Shown: in pieces, positions 16,859 to 24,218 of the stretch
Layout of the letters: each line of letters opens with the position of its first letter
Position numbering within the stretch: the first letter of the stretch is position 1
Source of the DNA: an uncultured Lachnospiraceae bacterium
GTDB taxonomy: Bacteria; Bacillota; Clostridia; Lachnospirales; Lachnospiraceae
Length of the DNA stretch: 64,000 nucleotides
Assembly: GCA_905209075.1 (NCBI GenBank)
Contig: CAJLRL010000010.1
Coordinates: forward strand, 1 to 64,000
Reading direction: 5' to 3'
Translations under genes and position numbers: made by a program
Notes under the pieces: generated by a model
Told to the model about the DNA's origin: nothing
Seen by the model: only the letters and a program-made list of their open reading frames with translations
Database searches by the model: none

Positions 16859-17017
16859 TGTACTCTCGGAATCTTCTAAATGAAGCATTCTGAGATAGAT
16901 TTTCGATATACAATGACATTTTCGCAGTGCGTACATGGTATGTACGACGAGAAAATGGAAGCAGTATATCGGAAATATAGCCAGAATGCTTCGTTTGAAG
17001 AAGATTCCGAGAGTACA
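16859..17017. repeat. 159-nt imperfect palindrome (MITE-like or structured element)
   Basis: Outer arms of about 35 bases, TGTACTCTCGGAATCTTCT.. (from 16859) and ..AGAAGATTCCGAGAGTACA (to 17017), are nearly perfect reverse complements; inner arms continue the pairing (CGATATAC with GTATATCG, ATTTTCG with GAAAAT) to an apex CGTACAT-GGT-ATGTACG. The whole element can fold into one long interrupted stem. It has no coding capacity and sits between trmN6 and rsmI, 22 bases before the rsmI start. Confidence 0.8.
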
Positions 17018-17038
17018 TTACTATATTAGGAGAAAATA

Positions 17039-17881
17039 ATGACAGGAACATTATACCTGTGCGCAACACCGATTGGAAATCTTGAAGATATCACATTCAG
17101 GGTGCTTCGTACTTTAAAAGAGGCAGACCTTATTGCGGCTGAAGACACCCGCAATTCAATAAAGCTGCTCAATCATTTTGAAATAAAAACGCCCATGACA
17201 AGCTATCATGAGTTTAATAAAATAGAAAAAGCATATCAGCTTGTCGCAAAGCTCAAAGAAGGAAAAAATATTGCTCTTATAACAGATGCCGGGACACCGG
17301 GAATTTCAGATCCCGGGGAGGACATAGTGCGCATATGTTATGAGGAGGGGGTGCCGGTAACCTCTCTTCCGGGAGCCGCTGCGTGTATCACAGCACTTAC
17401 GATGTCAGGCAGACCTACGAGAAGATTTGCTTTTGAGGCATTTCTTCCGAGGGATAAAAAAGAACGTGCTGATGTGATAGAGGAGCTTAAAAATGAGACG
17501 CGCACGATCATAATTTACGAGGCGCCACATCATCTGGTAAAGACTGTCACAGAATTATATAATGCAATCGGGGACAGAGAACTTACTGTATGCCGTGAAC
17601 TTACCAAAAAACATGAGGAAAAAATGCAGACAACCTTTTTGGAGCTGCTTGAATACTCAAAAGAACATGAACCAAGAGGTGAGTATGTACTTATAATCTG
17701 TGGGAAAAACAGGGATGACATAAAAAAGGAGCAGCAGGAAAACTGGGAGACGATGCCGCTTTCGGAGCATATGAAACACTATGAGTCGCAGGGAATAGAC
17801 AGGAAAGAAGCAATGAAGCGAGTTGCCAGGGACAGAGGTGTTAGTAAAAGGGATATATACAGACAGCTTTTAGACGAATGA
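17039..17881 (+). CDS. rsmI: 16S rRNA (cytidine1402-2'-O)-methyltransferase
   Basis: A 280-residue tetrapyrrole-methylase-fold enzyme that 2'-O-methylates C1402 in the ribosomal P site. The N-terminal LYLCATPIGNLEDITFRVLRTLKEAD, then AEDTRNSIKLLNHF, TDAGTPGISDPGE and YEAPHHL are the conserved RsmI segments. C-terminal residues 230-280 form the small helical RsmI tail domain. The start ATG 17039 follows TTAGGAGAAAATA. It ends 14 bases before a convergent gene, with a shared hairpin. Confidence 0.95.
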   Translation: MTGTLYLCATPIGNLEDITFRVLRTLKEADLIAAEDTRNSIKLLNHFEIKTPMTSYHEFNKIEKAYQLVAKLKEGKNIALITDAGTPGISDPGEDIVRICYEEGVPVTSLPGAAACITALTMSGRPTRRFAFEAFLPRDKKERADVIEELKNETRTIIIYEAPHHLVKTVTELYNAIGDRELTVCRELTKKHEEKMQTTFLELLEYSKEHEPRGEYVLIICGKNRDDIKKEQQENWETMPLSEHMKHYESQGIDRKEAMKRVARDRGVSKRDIYRQLLDE

Positions 17882-17885
17882 CAGT

Positions 17886-17911
17886 ATCCGGGGATTATGA
17901 TATCCCCGGAT
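17886..17911. terminator. Hairpin terminator shared by rsmI and the DUF885 gene
   Basis: ATCCGGGGAT (17886-17895) pairs perfectly with ATCCCCGGAT (17902-17911) and is followed by TTGTTTATG on the plus strand. It overlaps the last codons of the minus-strand gene. The T-run is weak. Confidence 0.6.
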
Positions 17912-19610
17912 TGTTTATGTATTTTTCTATGATATGAAATGGTGCAGGACCTATTTTAAGAAATGCTTTATGGAAGTCCATATCAGAATAATCTCCGCCG
18001 AGAGTTTCTTTCTGGGAATCCTTTAATTTTTCAATCTGGAGATATCCGACATAATATTTGAGATAATTGGCGGGAGAAGAAATGATCAGACGCTGTACCT
18101 CCTTTAGGGCGTTGACATCAGTAATGCCGTAGTCTTTCCAGAAATCACATAATTTATTAAAATCCCAGCCGTAATAGTGTATCCCTATGTTGGATGCCGC
18201 ATACAGACTTAAGGAAAAATCCTTGTTGCATTTAAGAAATTGTGCAGCGTCTGGATCAATCCCGGCATAGGCATATGAAAGCATCTCGACATATGTGGCC
18301 CAGCCTTCAGTATATCCGCCATAATTTAAAATAGATCGTATTGGTGAAAGACCATACTCATATGATTTTACAGTCTGATAAAGATGGCCTGGATATCCCT
18401 CATGTGCAAGTGTGGTAAACAGCTCTAACCCGTCATATTTACTGGAAGGGTTTATATAGATTTTATTATTGGTATAGTCATCAAGAGGCGCTGTCAGATA
18501 AAAAGCCGGAGCAAGTGAATCCTGCAGGGATTCATCAACATATGACAGAGTATGATTTACATCTGTATCATCTATAGATGGAAAATCATCTTTTATTGAA
18601 GACTGAAGTTTAAGAAGCATTTCATCTTCATCTTTCATGGAAAGATCTTTGTCACATTCGGATATTAAATCGGGATTTTGTGAAAGAAGCATGGCGCAGG
18701 CAGCCAGATCATCATGTTGGCGGGCTTCGATCGCTTCATATATTTTATCGATTGGATCATCGCAGCCGGTTTTACGGTATACAAGTTTTTCGTAGTAATC
18801 ACTTCCGTCCTTAAAATAGCAAAGACCGAGATCATTTTTACCGGTGCCCAGAAGCTTTGTAAGTTCAGAGATCATCTTTTTGTAAGCGGGAATAACATAG
18901 TTGTATACAACTTCTTCATTTTTAGATTTATAGGTATCTTTTTCAGACGAGGCCATGCCATCAAAACCGGATATCTTTTTATTAAAGGTTTTTATAAGTA
19001 TGTTGTCAGATGGATGATATATGAAATCTTCGCATTGTTCTATAACTGCATTGCACAGATCATCGGACATAAAAAGCCCTGCTTTGGATTTTTCATTTTC
19101 AAAAGAAATGATCTGGTCAAAATAACGTGGGATATCTGAAAGAAGGAGAAGATAGTCGTCCACATCCTTTGGTGATCTGAAATCATATTCGGCAAGAAGT
19201 ACGGGAAGCTCTGACTGGGTGCCGTTTGATGGGGACAGCATATCGTCATAAAGGGCGTATCCGGAAAGCTTAAGATCTGTTGAAATGGAATCGTAAATCA
19301 CGTCATAATCAAGCTTTTGTGAAACAGAAAGAGAATTATGATCACATTGTTCAAGCTGCGAAATGCATTGCTTTAAATAATCAGACGAAGCTTTGGAGGA
19401 GGCTGATACATCCCCAAGAGATGGCTGCATATCAGAAATCCCATATTGTCCGGGATTACAGAGGCTGTAATGAAGATTAATAGTATTTTCAGATATGTTT
19501 TGTATAAATAAATTATTTGTGAAATCCTCGAAAGATGTGTTTACTTTATTACCACATCCGACTAAAATTAAAGAAAAAGCATAGCAAAAAAGAATTAATT
19601 TTTTTTTCAT
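17895..19610 (-). CDS. DUF885 family lipoprotein, putative metallo-carboxypeptidase
   Basis: A 571-residue exported lipoprotein. The N-terminus MKKKLILF..LILVGCGN is a type II signal sequence with lipobox L-V-G-C, so the protein should be anchored to the outer face of the membrane. The C-terminal half contains LAHEGYPGHLYQT, the HExxxxH-like zinc motif of DUF885 (M32/M3-like gluzincin) proteins, and GYTEGWATYVE, whose Glu is a likely third ligand. Start 19610 is preceded by GAGGTATTTA; an upstream ATG at 19622 is less well spaced and would put charged residues before the signal sequence. The substrate is unknown; dipeptide or peptide hydrolysis is inferred from the fold. Nothing adjacent suggests a pathway. 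Confidence 0.85.
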   Translation of the reverse strand: MKKKLILFCYAFSLILVGCGNKVNTSFEDFTNNLFIQNISENTINLHYSLCNPGQYGISDMQPSLGDVSASSKASSDYLKQCISQLEQCDHNSLSVSQKLDYDVIYDSISTDLKLSGYALYDDMLSPSNGTQSELPVLLAEYDFRSPKDVDDYLLLLSDIPRYFDQIISFENEKSKAGLFMSDDLCNAVIEQCEDFIYHPSDNILIKTFNKKISGFDGMASSEKDTYKSKNEEVVYNYVIPAYKKMISELTKLLGTGKNDLGLCYFKDGSDYYEKLVYRKTGCDDPIDKIYEAIEARQHDDLAACAMLLSQNPDLISECDKDLSMKDEDEMLLKLQSSIKDDFPSIDDTDVNHTLSYVDESLQDSLAPAFYLTAPLDDYTNNKIYINPSSKYDGLELFTTLAHEGYPGHLYQTVKSYEYGLSPIRSILNYGGYTEGWATYVEMLSYAYAGIDPDAAQFLKCNKDFSLSLYAASNIGIHYYGWDFNKLCDFWKDYGITDVNALKEVQRLIISSPANYLKYYVGYLQIEKLKDSQKETLGGDYSDMDFHKAFLKIGPAPFHIIEKYINNPGIS

Positions 19611-19697
19611 TAAATACCTCATATTTATGACACAAAGATTTTGTATCATAGTATTATAGATAAATGATATTTAGAACGATTAAGGAGATATAAAACA

Positions 19698-20348
19698 GTG
19701 AAGTCGATATTAATTATTGGAATGGGAAAATTTGGACACCATCTCTGCACAGAGCTGATCAAAAGCAACAATGAAGTTATGGTTATGGATATAAATGAGG
19801 AAAAAGTAAGGGATCTTATATATGATGTTTCAAAAGCACAGGTCGGAGATTGCTCAGACCCTAAGATCCTTAAGGGGATTAATGTGCCGCAGTTTGACAT
19901 TGTATTTGTCTGCATAGGAACAAATTTCCAGAGTTCACTTGAAATTACGTGCCTGGTAAAAGAGATGGGTGCAAAATATGTTGTAAGCAAGGCAAATCGT
20001 GATGTTCATGCAAAATTTCTTTTGAGAAATGGCGCAGACGACGTGATTTATCCGGACAGGGATACAGCGGAGCGTGCATCAAAAAAATACAGCGCAAATC
20101 ATGTATTGGATTATGTGGCGCTGGATGATAATTACTCAATCTATGAGATAAATCCACCGCAGGAATGGGTAGGAAAAACAATCTGCGAAAATAATGTAAG
20201 GCAGAATTATAATATTAATATAATAACATTAAAAGCAGATGGTGGTTCAAGGATACTGCCTCCGCCAGACCATTGTATAAAAGAAGATGACGTGCTTATG
20301 GTCATGGGAGAGAACGCAGATGTGGAAAAGCTTGTGCAGCAGTTATAA
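19698..20348 (+). CDS. ktrA: K+ channel/transporter regulatory subunit, KtrA/TrkA family
   Basis: A 216-residue cytoplasmic RCK protein. RCK_N (about 1-130) starts with ILIIGMGKFGHHL, the GxGxxG nucleotide-binding loop, followed by the acidic residue in VMDINEEK. RCK_C (about 140-216) is the small domain that in KtrA binds c-di-AMP (family knowledge). It gates a KtrB/TrkH membrane subunit, but no such gene is adjacent here; the operon is monocistronic or reads into sir2. The start is a GTG at 19698 with AAGGAG eleven bases upstream. The same window encodes a c-di-AMP phosphodiesterase (gdpP), a plausible regulatory link. Confidence 0.9.
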   Translation: MKSILIIGMGKFGHHLCTELIKSNNEVMVMDINEEKVRDLIYDVSKAQVGDCSDPKILKGINVPQFDIVFVCIGTNFQSSLEITCLVKEMGAKYVVSKANRDVHAKFLLRNGADDVIYPDRDTAERASKKYSANHVLDYVALDDNYSIYEINPPQEWVGKTICENNVRQNYNINIITLKADGGSRILPPPDHCIKEDDVLMVMGENADVEKLVQQL

Positions 20349-20393
20349 AAGCTGTGGATACATAAAAGGTTATGTTGGAAAGGGGTACATAAA

Positions 20394-21137
20394 ATGTGCA
20401 GTGAGAAAACAAATAGCGAAAATATGGAAACTTTTTTGAAATGGATAAATGAATCAGATAACATTGTATTTTTCGGAGGCGCAGGTGTTTCTACAGAGAG
20501 TGGTATACCGGATTTCAGGAGTGTTGACGGACTTTACAACCAGAAATATGATTTTCCGCCGGAAACCATATTAAGTCATTCGTTTTATCGCAAAAACCCG
20601 GAAGAATTCTACAGATTTTACAGAGATAAAATGCTCTGTCTGGATGCTGAACCTAACATAACACATATAAAGCTGGCTGAACTTGAAAAAGCTGGCAAAT
20701 TAAAGGGAGTCATAACACAAAATATTGACGGACTGCATCAGAAGGCGGGAAGCAAAAACGTTATGGAACTTCATGGAAGTGTTTTGCGCAACTATTGTGA
20801 GAGATGCCTTCAGTTCGTAAGTGCGGAGGACATACTTCATTCAGAAGGTGTTCCGAAATGTCCGAAATGTGGAGGCCCGGTAAAACCGGATGTTGTGCTC
20901 TATGAGGAAGGATTAAACCAGAAAACACTGGAGGATGCAATATATTATATAAGTCATGCGGAAGTGCTCATAATAGGTGGAACTTCGCTTGCGGTATATC
21001 CTGCAGCCGGACTTATAGATTACTATAATGGAGACAAGCTTGTGCTCATAAACAAGTCGGCGACACCAATGGACAAAAGGGCTGATCTTTTGATACAGCA
21101 GGGACTTGGTACAGTGTTTGAACAGATACAGATATAG
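20394..21137 (+). CDS. cobB: Sir2-family NAD-dependent protein deacylase
   Basis: A 247-residue sirtuin. GAGVSTESGIPDFRS binds NAD+, TQNIDGLHQKAG carries the catalytic Asn-Ile-Asp, the general base His is in MELHGSV, and the Zn2+ is held by CERC and CPKC. It removes acetyl or related acyl groups from lysines, giving nicotinamide and O-acetyl-ADP-ribose. The start ATG 20394 follows GAAAGGGG. It lies 45 bases after ktrA and 18 before the DUF951 gene, all on one strand, so co-transcription is likely. Confidence 0.95.
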   Translation: MCSEKTNSENMETFLKWINESDNIVFFGGAGVSTESGIPDFRSVDGLYNQKYDFPPETILSHSFYRKNPEEFYRFYRDKMLCLDAEPNITHIKLAELEKAGKLKGVITQNIDGLHQKAGSKNVMELHGSVLRNYCERCLQFVSAEDILHSEGVPKCPKCGGPVKPDVVLYEEGLNQKTLEDAIYYISHAEVLIIGGTSLAVYPAAGLIDYYNGDKLVLINKSATPMDKRADLLIQQGLGTVFEQIQI

Positions 21138-21155
21138 TTTATAAAGGGAGATATT

Positions 21156-21344
21156 ATGGATAAGTACGCAGTAGGTGATATCGTAAAGCTAAAAAAACCT
21201 CATCCATGCGGCAGTAGTGAATGGGAAATATTAAGAGTAGGCGCCGATTTCAGGCTCAAATGTATGGGATGCGGCCATATGGTTATGGTTCCGCGGAAGC
21301 TTGTGGAAAAAAACGACCGGGGTCTTACAAAGAAAGAACAATAG
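21156..21344 (+). CDS. DUF951 family small protein
   Basis: A 62-residue basic protein with the DUF951 pattern: VGDIVKLKKPHPCGSSEWEI, then LKCMGCGHMVMVPR. Three cysteines and a histidine (CG...C-x-x-CGH) suggest a small zinc-binding beta barrel. In many Firmicutes it sits just upstream of rpsF, as here. The function is not known; the position beside translation genes hints at a nucleic-acid-binding role. AAAGGGAG precedes the ATG. Confidence 0.9.
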   Translation: MDKYAVGDIVKLKKPHPCGSSEWEILRVGADFRLKCMGCGHMVMVPRKLVEKNDRGLTKKEQ

Positions 21345-21406
21345 CCTGATATATGCCTCAATATATAGTGGAATAAATTTTTTTAATAACTAAATTTAAA
21401 AAAGCC

Positions 21407-21435
21407 TTGAAATCCAAGCGATTTCATGGTAATAT
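21407..21435 (+). promoter_or_regulatory. Promoter of the rpsF-ssb-rpsR operon
   Basis: TTGAAA (21407-21412), 17-base spacer, TAATAT (21430-21435), leaving a 5' leader of about 70 bases before rpsF. Confidence 0.75.
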
Positions 21436-21462
21436 TTGAAATCGTGGTATATTAAATTCCTT

Positions 21463-21484
21463 GCTCATAATCAGATTTATGAGC
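21463..21484 (+). promoter_or_regulatory. Leader hairpin upstream of rpsF
   Basis: GCTCATAA and TTATGAGC form a perfect 8-bp stem with a 6-base loop in the short rpsF leader. In many bacteria an S6:S18-binding RNA motif autoregulates this operon; I do not see that motif's bulged CCG, so assignment to it is uncertain. Confidence 0.45.
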
Positions 21485-21511
21485 CAGAGACCAAAAGGAG
21501 GTAAAATTCGC

Positions 21512-21802
21512 ATGAACAAATATGAATTAGCACTCGTTGTTAGTGCAAAGATCGAAGATGATGCGAGAACAGCAGTAGTCGAGAAGGCAAAAGAGTACAT
21601 CACACGTGCCGGCGGTACTGTTACAGAAGTTGAGGAGGCTGGTAAGAAGAAATTAGCTTACGAGATTCAGCACATGACTGAAGGCTTCTACTACTTCATC
21701 CAGTTCGATGCTGAGGGAACAGTTCCAGCAGAGCTCGAGCAGGACGTTCGTATTATGGACAATGTTCTTCGTTTCTTATGCGTTAGAAAAGACGAGGCCT
21801 AG
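21512..21802 (+). CDS. rpsF: 30S ribosomal protein S6
   Basis: A 96-residue protein starting MNKYELALVV, with the S6 segments VEEAGKKKLAYEIQHMTEGFYYFIQF and LRFLCVRKDEA. It binds S18 on the platform of the small subunit. The start at 21512 has AAAGGAGGT nine bases upstream; an upstream in-frame start at 21461 lies inside the leader hairpin and is rejected. First gene of rpsF-ssb-rpsR. Confidence 0.97.
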   Translation: MNKYELALVVSAKIEDDARTAVVEKAKEYITRAGGTVTEVEEAGKKKLAYEIQHMTEGFYYFIQFDAEGTVPAELEQDVRIMDNVLRFLCVRKDEA

Positions 21803-21826
21803 TATAAGAAAATAGGAGATTGTATT

Positions 21827-22270
21827 ATGAATAGAGTAATACTAATGGGTAGATTGACAAGAGACGCAGAAATCCGTTACTCACAGGGGGAAAGCTCAAC
21901 AGCAATTGCAAGATTTTCTCTTGCTGTAGACCGCCGTTTCAGAAGAGAGGGCGATGAACAGACAGCGGATTTCATTAACTGCGTAGCTTTTGGCAGAACT
22001 GCAGAGTTTATGGAGAGATTTGGCCGCAAAGGAACTAAGTTCGTGGCAGAAGGCCGTATCCAGACAGGCAGTTATACAAACAAAGACGGACAGAGAGTAT
22101 ACACTACTGACGTCGTTGTAGAATCGGTTGAGTTTGCAGAGAGTAAATCAGCAGCATCAGGTAGTGATGGTGGATTTACACCGGCAGACAGACCATCACC
22201 TAGCCAGGCCGCAGGTGATGGCTTCATGAACATTCCTGATGGAATAGATGAAGAATTACCATTTAACTAA
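21827..22270 (+). CDS. ssb: Single-stranded DNA-binding protein
   Basis: A 147-residue SSB. The OB fold (about 1-108) begins MNRVILMGRLTRDAEIRY and contains INCVAFGRTAEF; a Ser/Gly/Pro-rich linker follows and the C-terminus ends in DEELPFN, an acidic tip related to the DDDIPF consensus that recruits replication and repair partners, with one extra residue at the end. Middle gene of the rpsF-ssb-rpsR operon. Confidence 0.96.
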   Translation: MNRVILMGRLTRDAEIRYSQGESSTAIARFSLAVDRRFRREGDEQTADFINCVAFGRTAEFMERFGRKGTKFVAEGRIQTGSYTNKDGQRVYTTDVVVESVEFAESKSAASGSDGGFTPADRPSPSQAAGDGFMNIPDGIDEELPFN

Positions 22271-22273
22271 GAG

Positions 22274-22289
22274 TTGTCCGCAAGGACAA
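22274..22289 (+). promoter_or_regulatory. GCAA-tetraloop hairpin between ssb and rpsR
   Basis: TTGTCC-GCAA-GGACAA: a 6-bp stem closed by a stable GNRA tetraloop, 14 bases before the rpsR ribosome site. It may stabilise or pace the downstream cistron. Confidence 0.5.
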
Positions 22290-22310
22290 ATATTTAAGGA
22301 GGTAACAAGC

Positions 22311-22568
22311 ATGGCTTACAATAAATCAGCTGATGGATCTTCTATGAAAAGAAGACCAATGCGCAGAAGAAAAAAAGTTTGTGTATTCTGCGGAAAAGAT
22401 AATGTCATTGATTACAAAGATACAAACAAATTAAAGAGATACATCTCTGAGAGAGGAAAAATCCTTCCACGCCGTATCACAGGAAACTGTGCTAAGCATC
22501 AGAGAGCCCTTACAGTAGCAATCAAGAGAGCACGTCACTTAGCTCTTATGCCATACGTACAGGAATAA
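22311..22568 (+). CDS. rpsR: 30S ribosomal protein S18
   Basis: An 85-residue basic protein with the S18 core: RRKKVCVFCGKDN, DYKDTNKLKRYISERGKILPRRITG and NCAKHQRALTVAIKRARHLALMPY. The cysteines CVFC with NCAKH make it the zinc-binding (C+) form. ATG 22311 is preceded by AAGGAGGT; the longer frame starting at 22248 lies within ssb. A strong terminator follows immediately. Confidence 0.97.
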   Translation: MAYNKSADGSSMKRRPMRRRKKVCVFCGKDNVIDYKDTNKLKRYISERGKILPRRITGNCAKHQRALTVAIKRARHLALMPYVQE

Positions 22569-22580
22569 ATCGAACTTATT

Positions 22581-22613
22581 AACCCCAGCTGTCTGAGACG
22601 GCTGGGGTTTTTA
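22581..22613 (+). terminator. Terminator of the rpsF operon
   Basis: AACCCCAGCTGTC pairs with GACGGCTGGGGTT, then T5. Confidence 0.92.
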
Positions 22614-22699
22614 TAATTACGCTTTATGATTACGTTTAATTGTTACTTTTTTGATTACGCTGCTGGGATTATGTCCTGTATAGCATTAGTTTTTCAGCG

Positions 22700-22852
22700 G
22701 GATTAGATTCAAAGACTATATATGTAGAACAAAGCACAGGGTATAAATATTCAGGGGCAGCACTTATGAATGGTGGATATGCATTTACCTGTGTGCAGGG
22801 AAATTATCCGGCAATACAATTACATTTTGTGGCAGAGGATAATTTAAAATAA
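22700..22852 (+). pseudogene. GH36 alpha-galactosidase, 3'-end remnant
   Basis: Fifty codons ending in TAA read GLDSKTIYVE..., then YKYSGAALMNGGYAF, then YPAIQLHF. This is the beta-sandwich end of GH36 alpha-galactosidases, where 'YSGdxLMNxGL' is conserved. There is no start codon and no upstream catalytic domain: the plus strand immediately before it is AT-rich DNA with three ATTACG-containing repeats. It is therefore a relic. The family call is from memory of the motif and the fragment is short. Confidence 0.6.
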
Positions 22853-22867
22853 TGCATTGATTAAAAA

Positions 22868-22903
22868 GGGGCGGTGATATCATATCACCGTCCCTCTTTT
22901 TTT
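22868..22903. terminator. Hairpin terminator (GH36 remnant / XRE gene)
   Basis: GGTGATAT-C-ATATCACC with flanking GGG/CCC pairs, followed by CTC and T7. The minus-strand XRE gene stops inside it. Confidence 0.8.
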
Positions 22904-23319
22904 CGTGCCTTGATCTTGGTAAATTCTATAATTTCCTTTTTATCATCATCGGAAATCTTTGAAAAATAAAAAAGCATTTTCTTTTCTAGATCAGAATGAA
23001 ATATATATTTTTTCTTATTTGCAGGATCATTATAAAATTTCAAATATTCAGCTAATTCGGAACTTGCCTGTGTTGGTTTGGGAGCGTCATAGACTTCATC
23101 TCTGTCGATATTGACAGTAAGATGTAAAAGATCTTCAAGTGAAATATTATATAGACCTGCGAGCTTATAAAGTGCGGTAGCATCCGGAGTCCGTTTACCG
23201 GTTTCATAGTGACTGTACGTTTGCCGGACAACCCCAAGGACTTCAGCAACATAGTCCTGCGTATAATTATTCATTTTTCTCAATTCCTTAAGCTTCTCTG
23301 GAAGTAAATTCTTGATCAT
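22885..23319 (-). CDS. XRE-family transcriptional regulator
   Basis: A 144-residue DNA-binding protein. Residues 8-62 form a Cro/CI helix-turn-helix: LKELRKMNNYTQDYVAEVLG, VVRQTYSHYETGKRTPD and LYKLAGLYNISLEDLL. The C-terminal ~70 residues are charged and helical, without a known sensor domain. It is divergent from the csrA-like gene; the 360-base gap between them contains several copies of a GTAGC-centred motif, including a palindrome 33 bases upstream of this gene's start, which are good candidates for its binding sites. It may therefore control motility through csrA. Confidence 0.88.
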   Translation of the reverse strand: MIKNLLPEKLKELRKMNNYTQDYVAEVLGVVRQTYSHYETGKRTPDATALYKLAGLYNISLEDLLHLTVNIDRDEVYDAPKPTQASSELAEYLKFYNDPANKKKYIFHSDLEKKMLFYFSKISDDDKKEIIEFTKIKARKKEGR

Positions 23320-23351
23320 ATTAATACCACCTTCTCTTTTCTGAGTATATT

Positions 23352-23605
23352 TGTAGCGCTACAGCTGAATGTTAACAAACGTAGCACGTAATTAGTGAGG
23401 CAATAATTAGTATTGCGCCTGATAAGTAAATAGATACCCAGTGTGATATAAGTAAAATGAATAGGTAATATTGTATAAAACAATGATAGTTTTTATGGTG
23501 ATATTGATTAAATTATTGTTGAAAAGTAACAAAGTGTAGCGTTTTTGCTCTGTGGATGTTAACATACTGTAGCATTAGGACGATATAAATGTTACAAAAC
23601 GTAGC
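23352..23605. promoter_or_regulatory. Array of repeated GTAAC-N4/5-GTAGC motifs, candidate operators
   Basis: TGTAGCGCTACA palindrome (23352-23363), GTTAACAAACGTAGC (23371-23385), GTAACAAAGTGTAGC (23526-23540), GTTAACATACTGTAGC (23558-23573) and GTTACAAAACGTAGC (23591-23605). Five related sites in 254 bases between a divergent regulator and csrA fit cooperative operator use. The rest of the 23320-23678 gap is AT-rich with no gene that I can support. Confidence 0.65.
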
Positions 23606-23678
23606 AAATGAAAATATGAATGTAACTATATGCTACAGAAATAAACATATTCAAATGAATAGATACATGGAGGTAGAA

Positions 23679-23942
23679 ATGCTAAAGCTTTCACTTAAAG
23701 AAGGGCAGTATGTAAATATAGGCGATGATATCCGTGTAGTATACGTTGGAGGAAATGGCAAGCATGGCAGATTGCTGATCGATGCTCCACGGCACATGAA
23801 TATTTCGCGAAGTAATAATGATCCGGATCCAAATCGAAGGAAAGAAACGTATTATCCGGAACCAGAGATATCAGAGACTGCGCAGAAGGAAATCCAGAGA
23901 ATCATCTGGAACGAGCGGCAGAAAATGGCTGATAAATCATAA
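23679..23942 (+). CDS. csrA: CsrA-like RNA-binding regulator
   Basis: An 87-residue protein; the first ~50 residues MLKLSLKEGQYVNIGDDIRV..LIDAPRHMNISR align by eye with CsrA (MLVLTRKxGExIxIGDDI...GIxAPxxVxVxR), including the initial beta strand and the Ala-Pro turn. Residues 55-87 are a hydrophilic, helical extension. CsrA represses flagellin translation by covering GGA-containing hairpins and is itself bound by FliW in Firmicutes (family knowledge). I chose ATG 23679 because GGAGGTAGAA precedes it and the CsrA fold begins there; a longer frame from 23589 would place coding sequence over the operator repeats. Flagellin follows 276 bases downstream. The usual partner fliW is not in view. Confidence 0.8.
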   Translation: MLKLSLKEGQYVNIGDDIRVVYVGGNGKHGRLLIDAPRHMNISRSNNDPDPNRRKETYYPEPEISETAQKEIQRIIWNERQKMADKS

Positions 23943-24155
23943 CATGTTAATAAGCAGCGTGATATTTAAAATGTTATTGCTCACGCAATAGTGTGGCCTG
24001 CAATAGCAGATATTACACCCGGGAGCTGCTTGTTATATAAAAGCACATGGCATAAAAGCTATATGTCATATGCGAAGCACAATTAAATAAGCCATAAAAG
24101 GTTACGAATCACATTTTATTTGTGGGCAGCAGCCATAAAATGGCGGTAACCCTCG

Positions 24156-24211
24156 GGAAAAGGATTTCCAGAGGCGAAAACATAATAACCCACGAAGTGG
24201 GACAAGGAGGA
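24156..24211 (+). promoter_or_regulatory. Flagellin leader with CsrA-type hairpins
   Basis: GGAAA-AGGA-TTTCC (24156-24169) is a perfect stem presenting AGGA in the loop, the classic CsrA target. CCCAC-GAA-GTGGG (24189-24201) is a second hairpin directly before the ribosome site AAGGAGGA (24204-24211), which itself has two GGA triplets. A further GCCAT-AAA-ATGGC hairpin lies at 24132-24144. Confidence 0.7.
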
Positions 24212-24218
24212 TTATATT

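Noticed and set aside
21461..21511. N-terminal extension of ribosomal protein S6
   Set aside because: It lies within the leader hairpin; AAAGGAGGT fits ATG 21512 only.
23352..23605. CRISPR array
   Set aside because: Motifs are about 15 bases, imperfect and irregularly spaced; no spacers of constant length and no cas genes in the window.
23589..23678. 30-residue N-terminal extension of the CsrA-like protein
   Set aside because: The CsrA fold starts at 23679 after GGAGGTAGAA, and the extension would translate an operator repeat.
23943..24131. Sigma-28-type flagellin promoter
   Set aside because: I looked for TAAA-N15-GCCGATAA on the plus strand and saw only poor partial matches.
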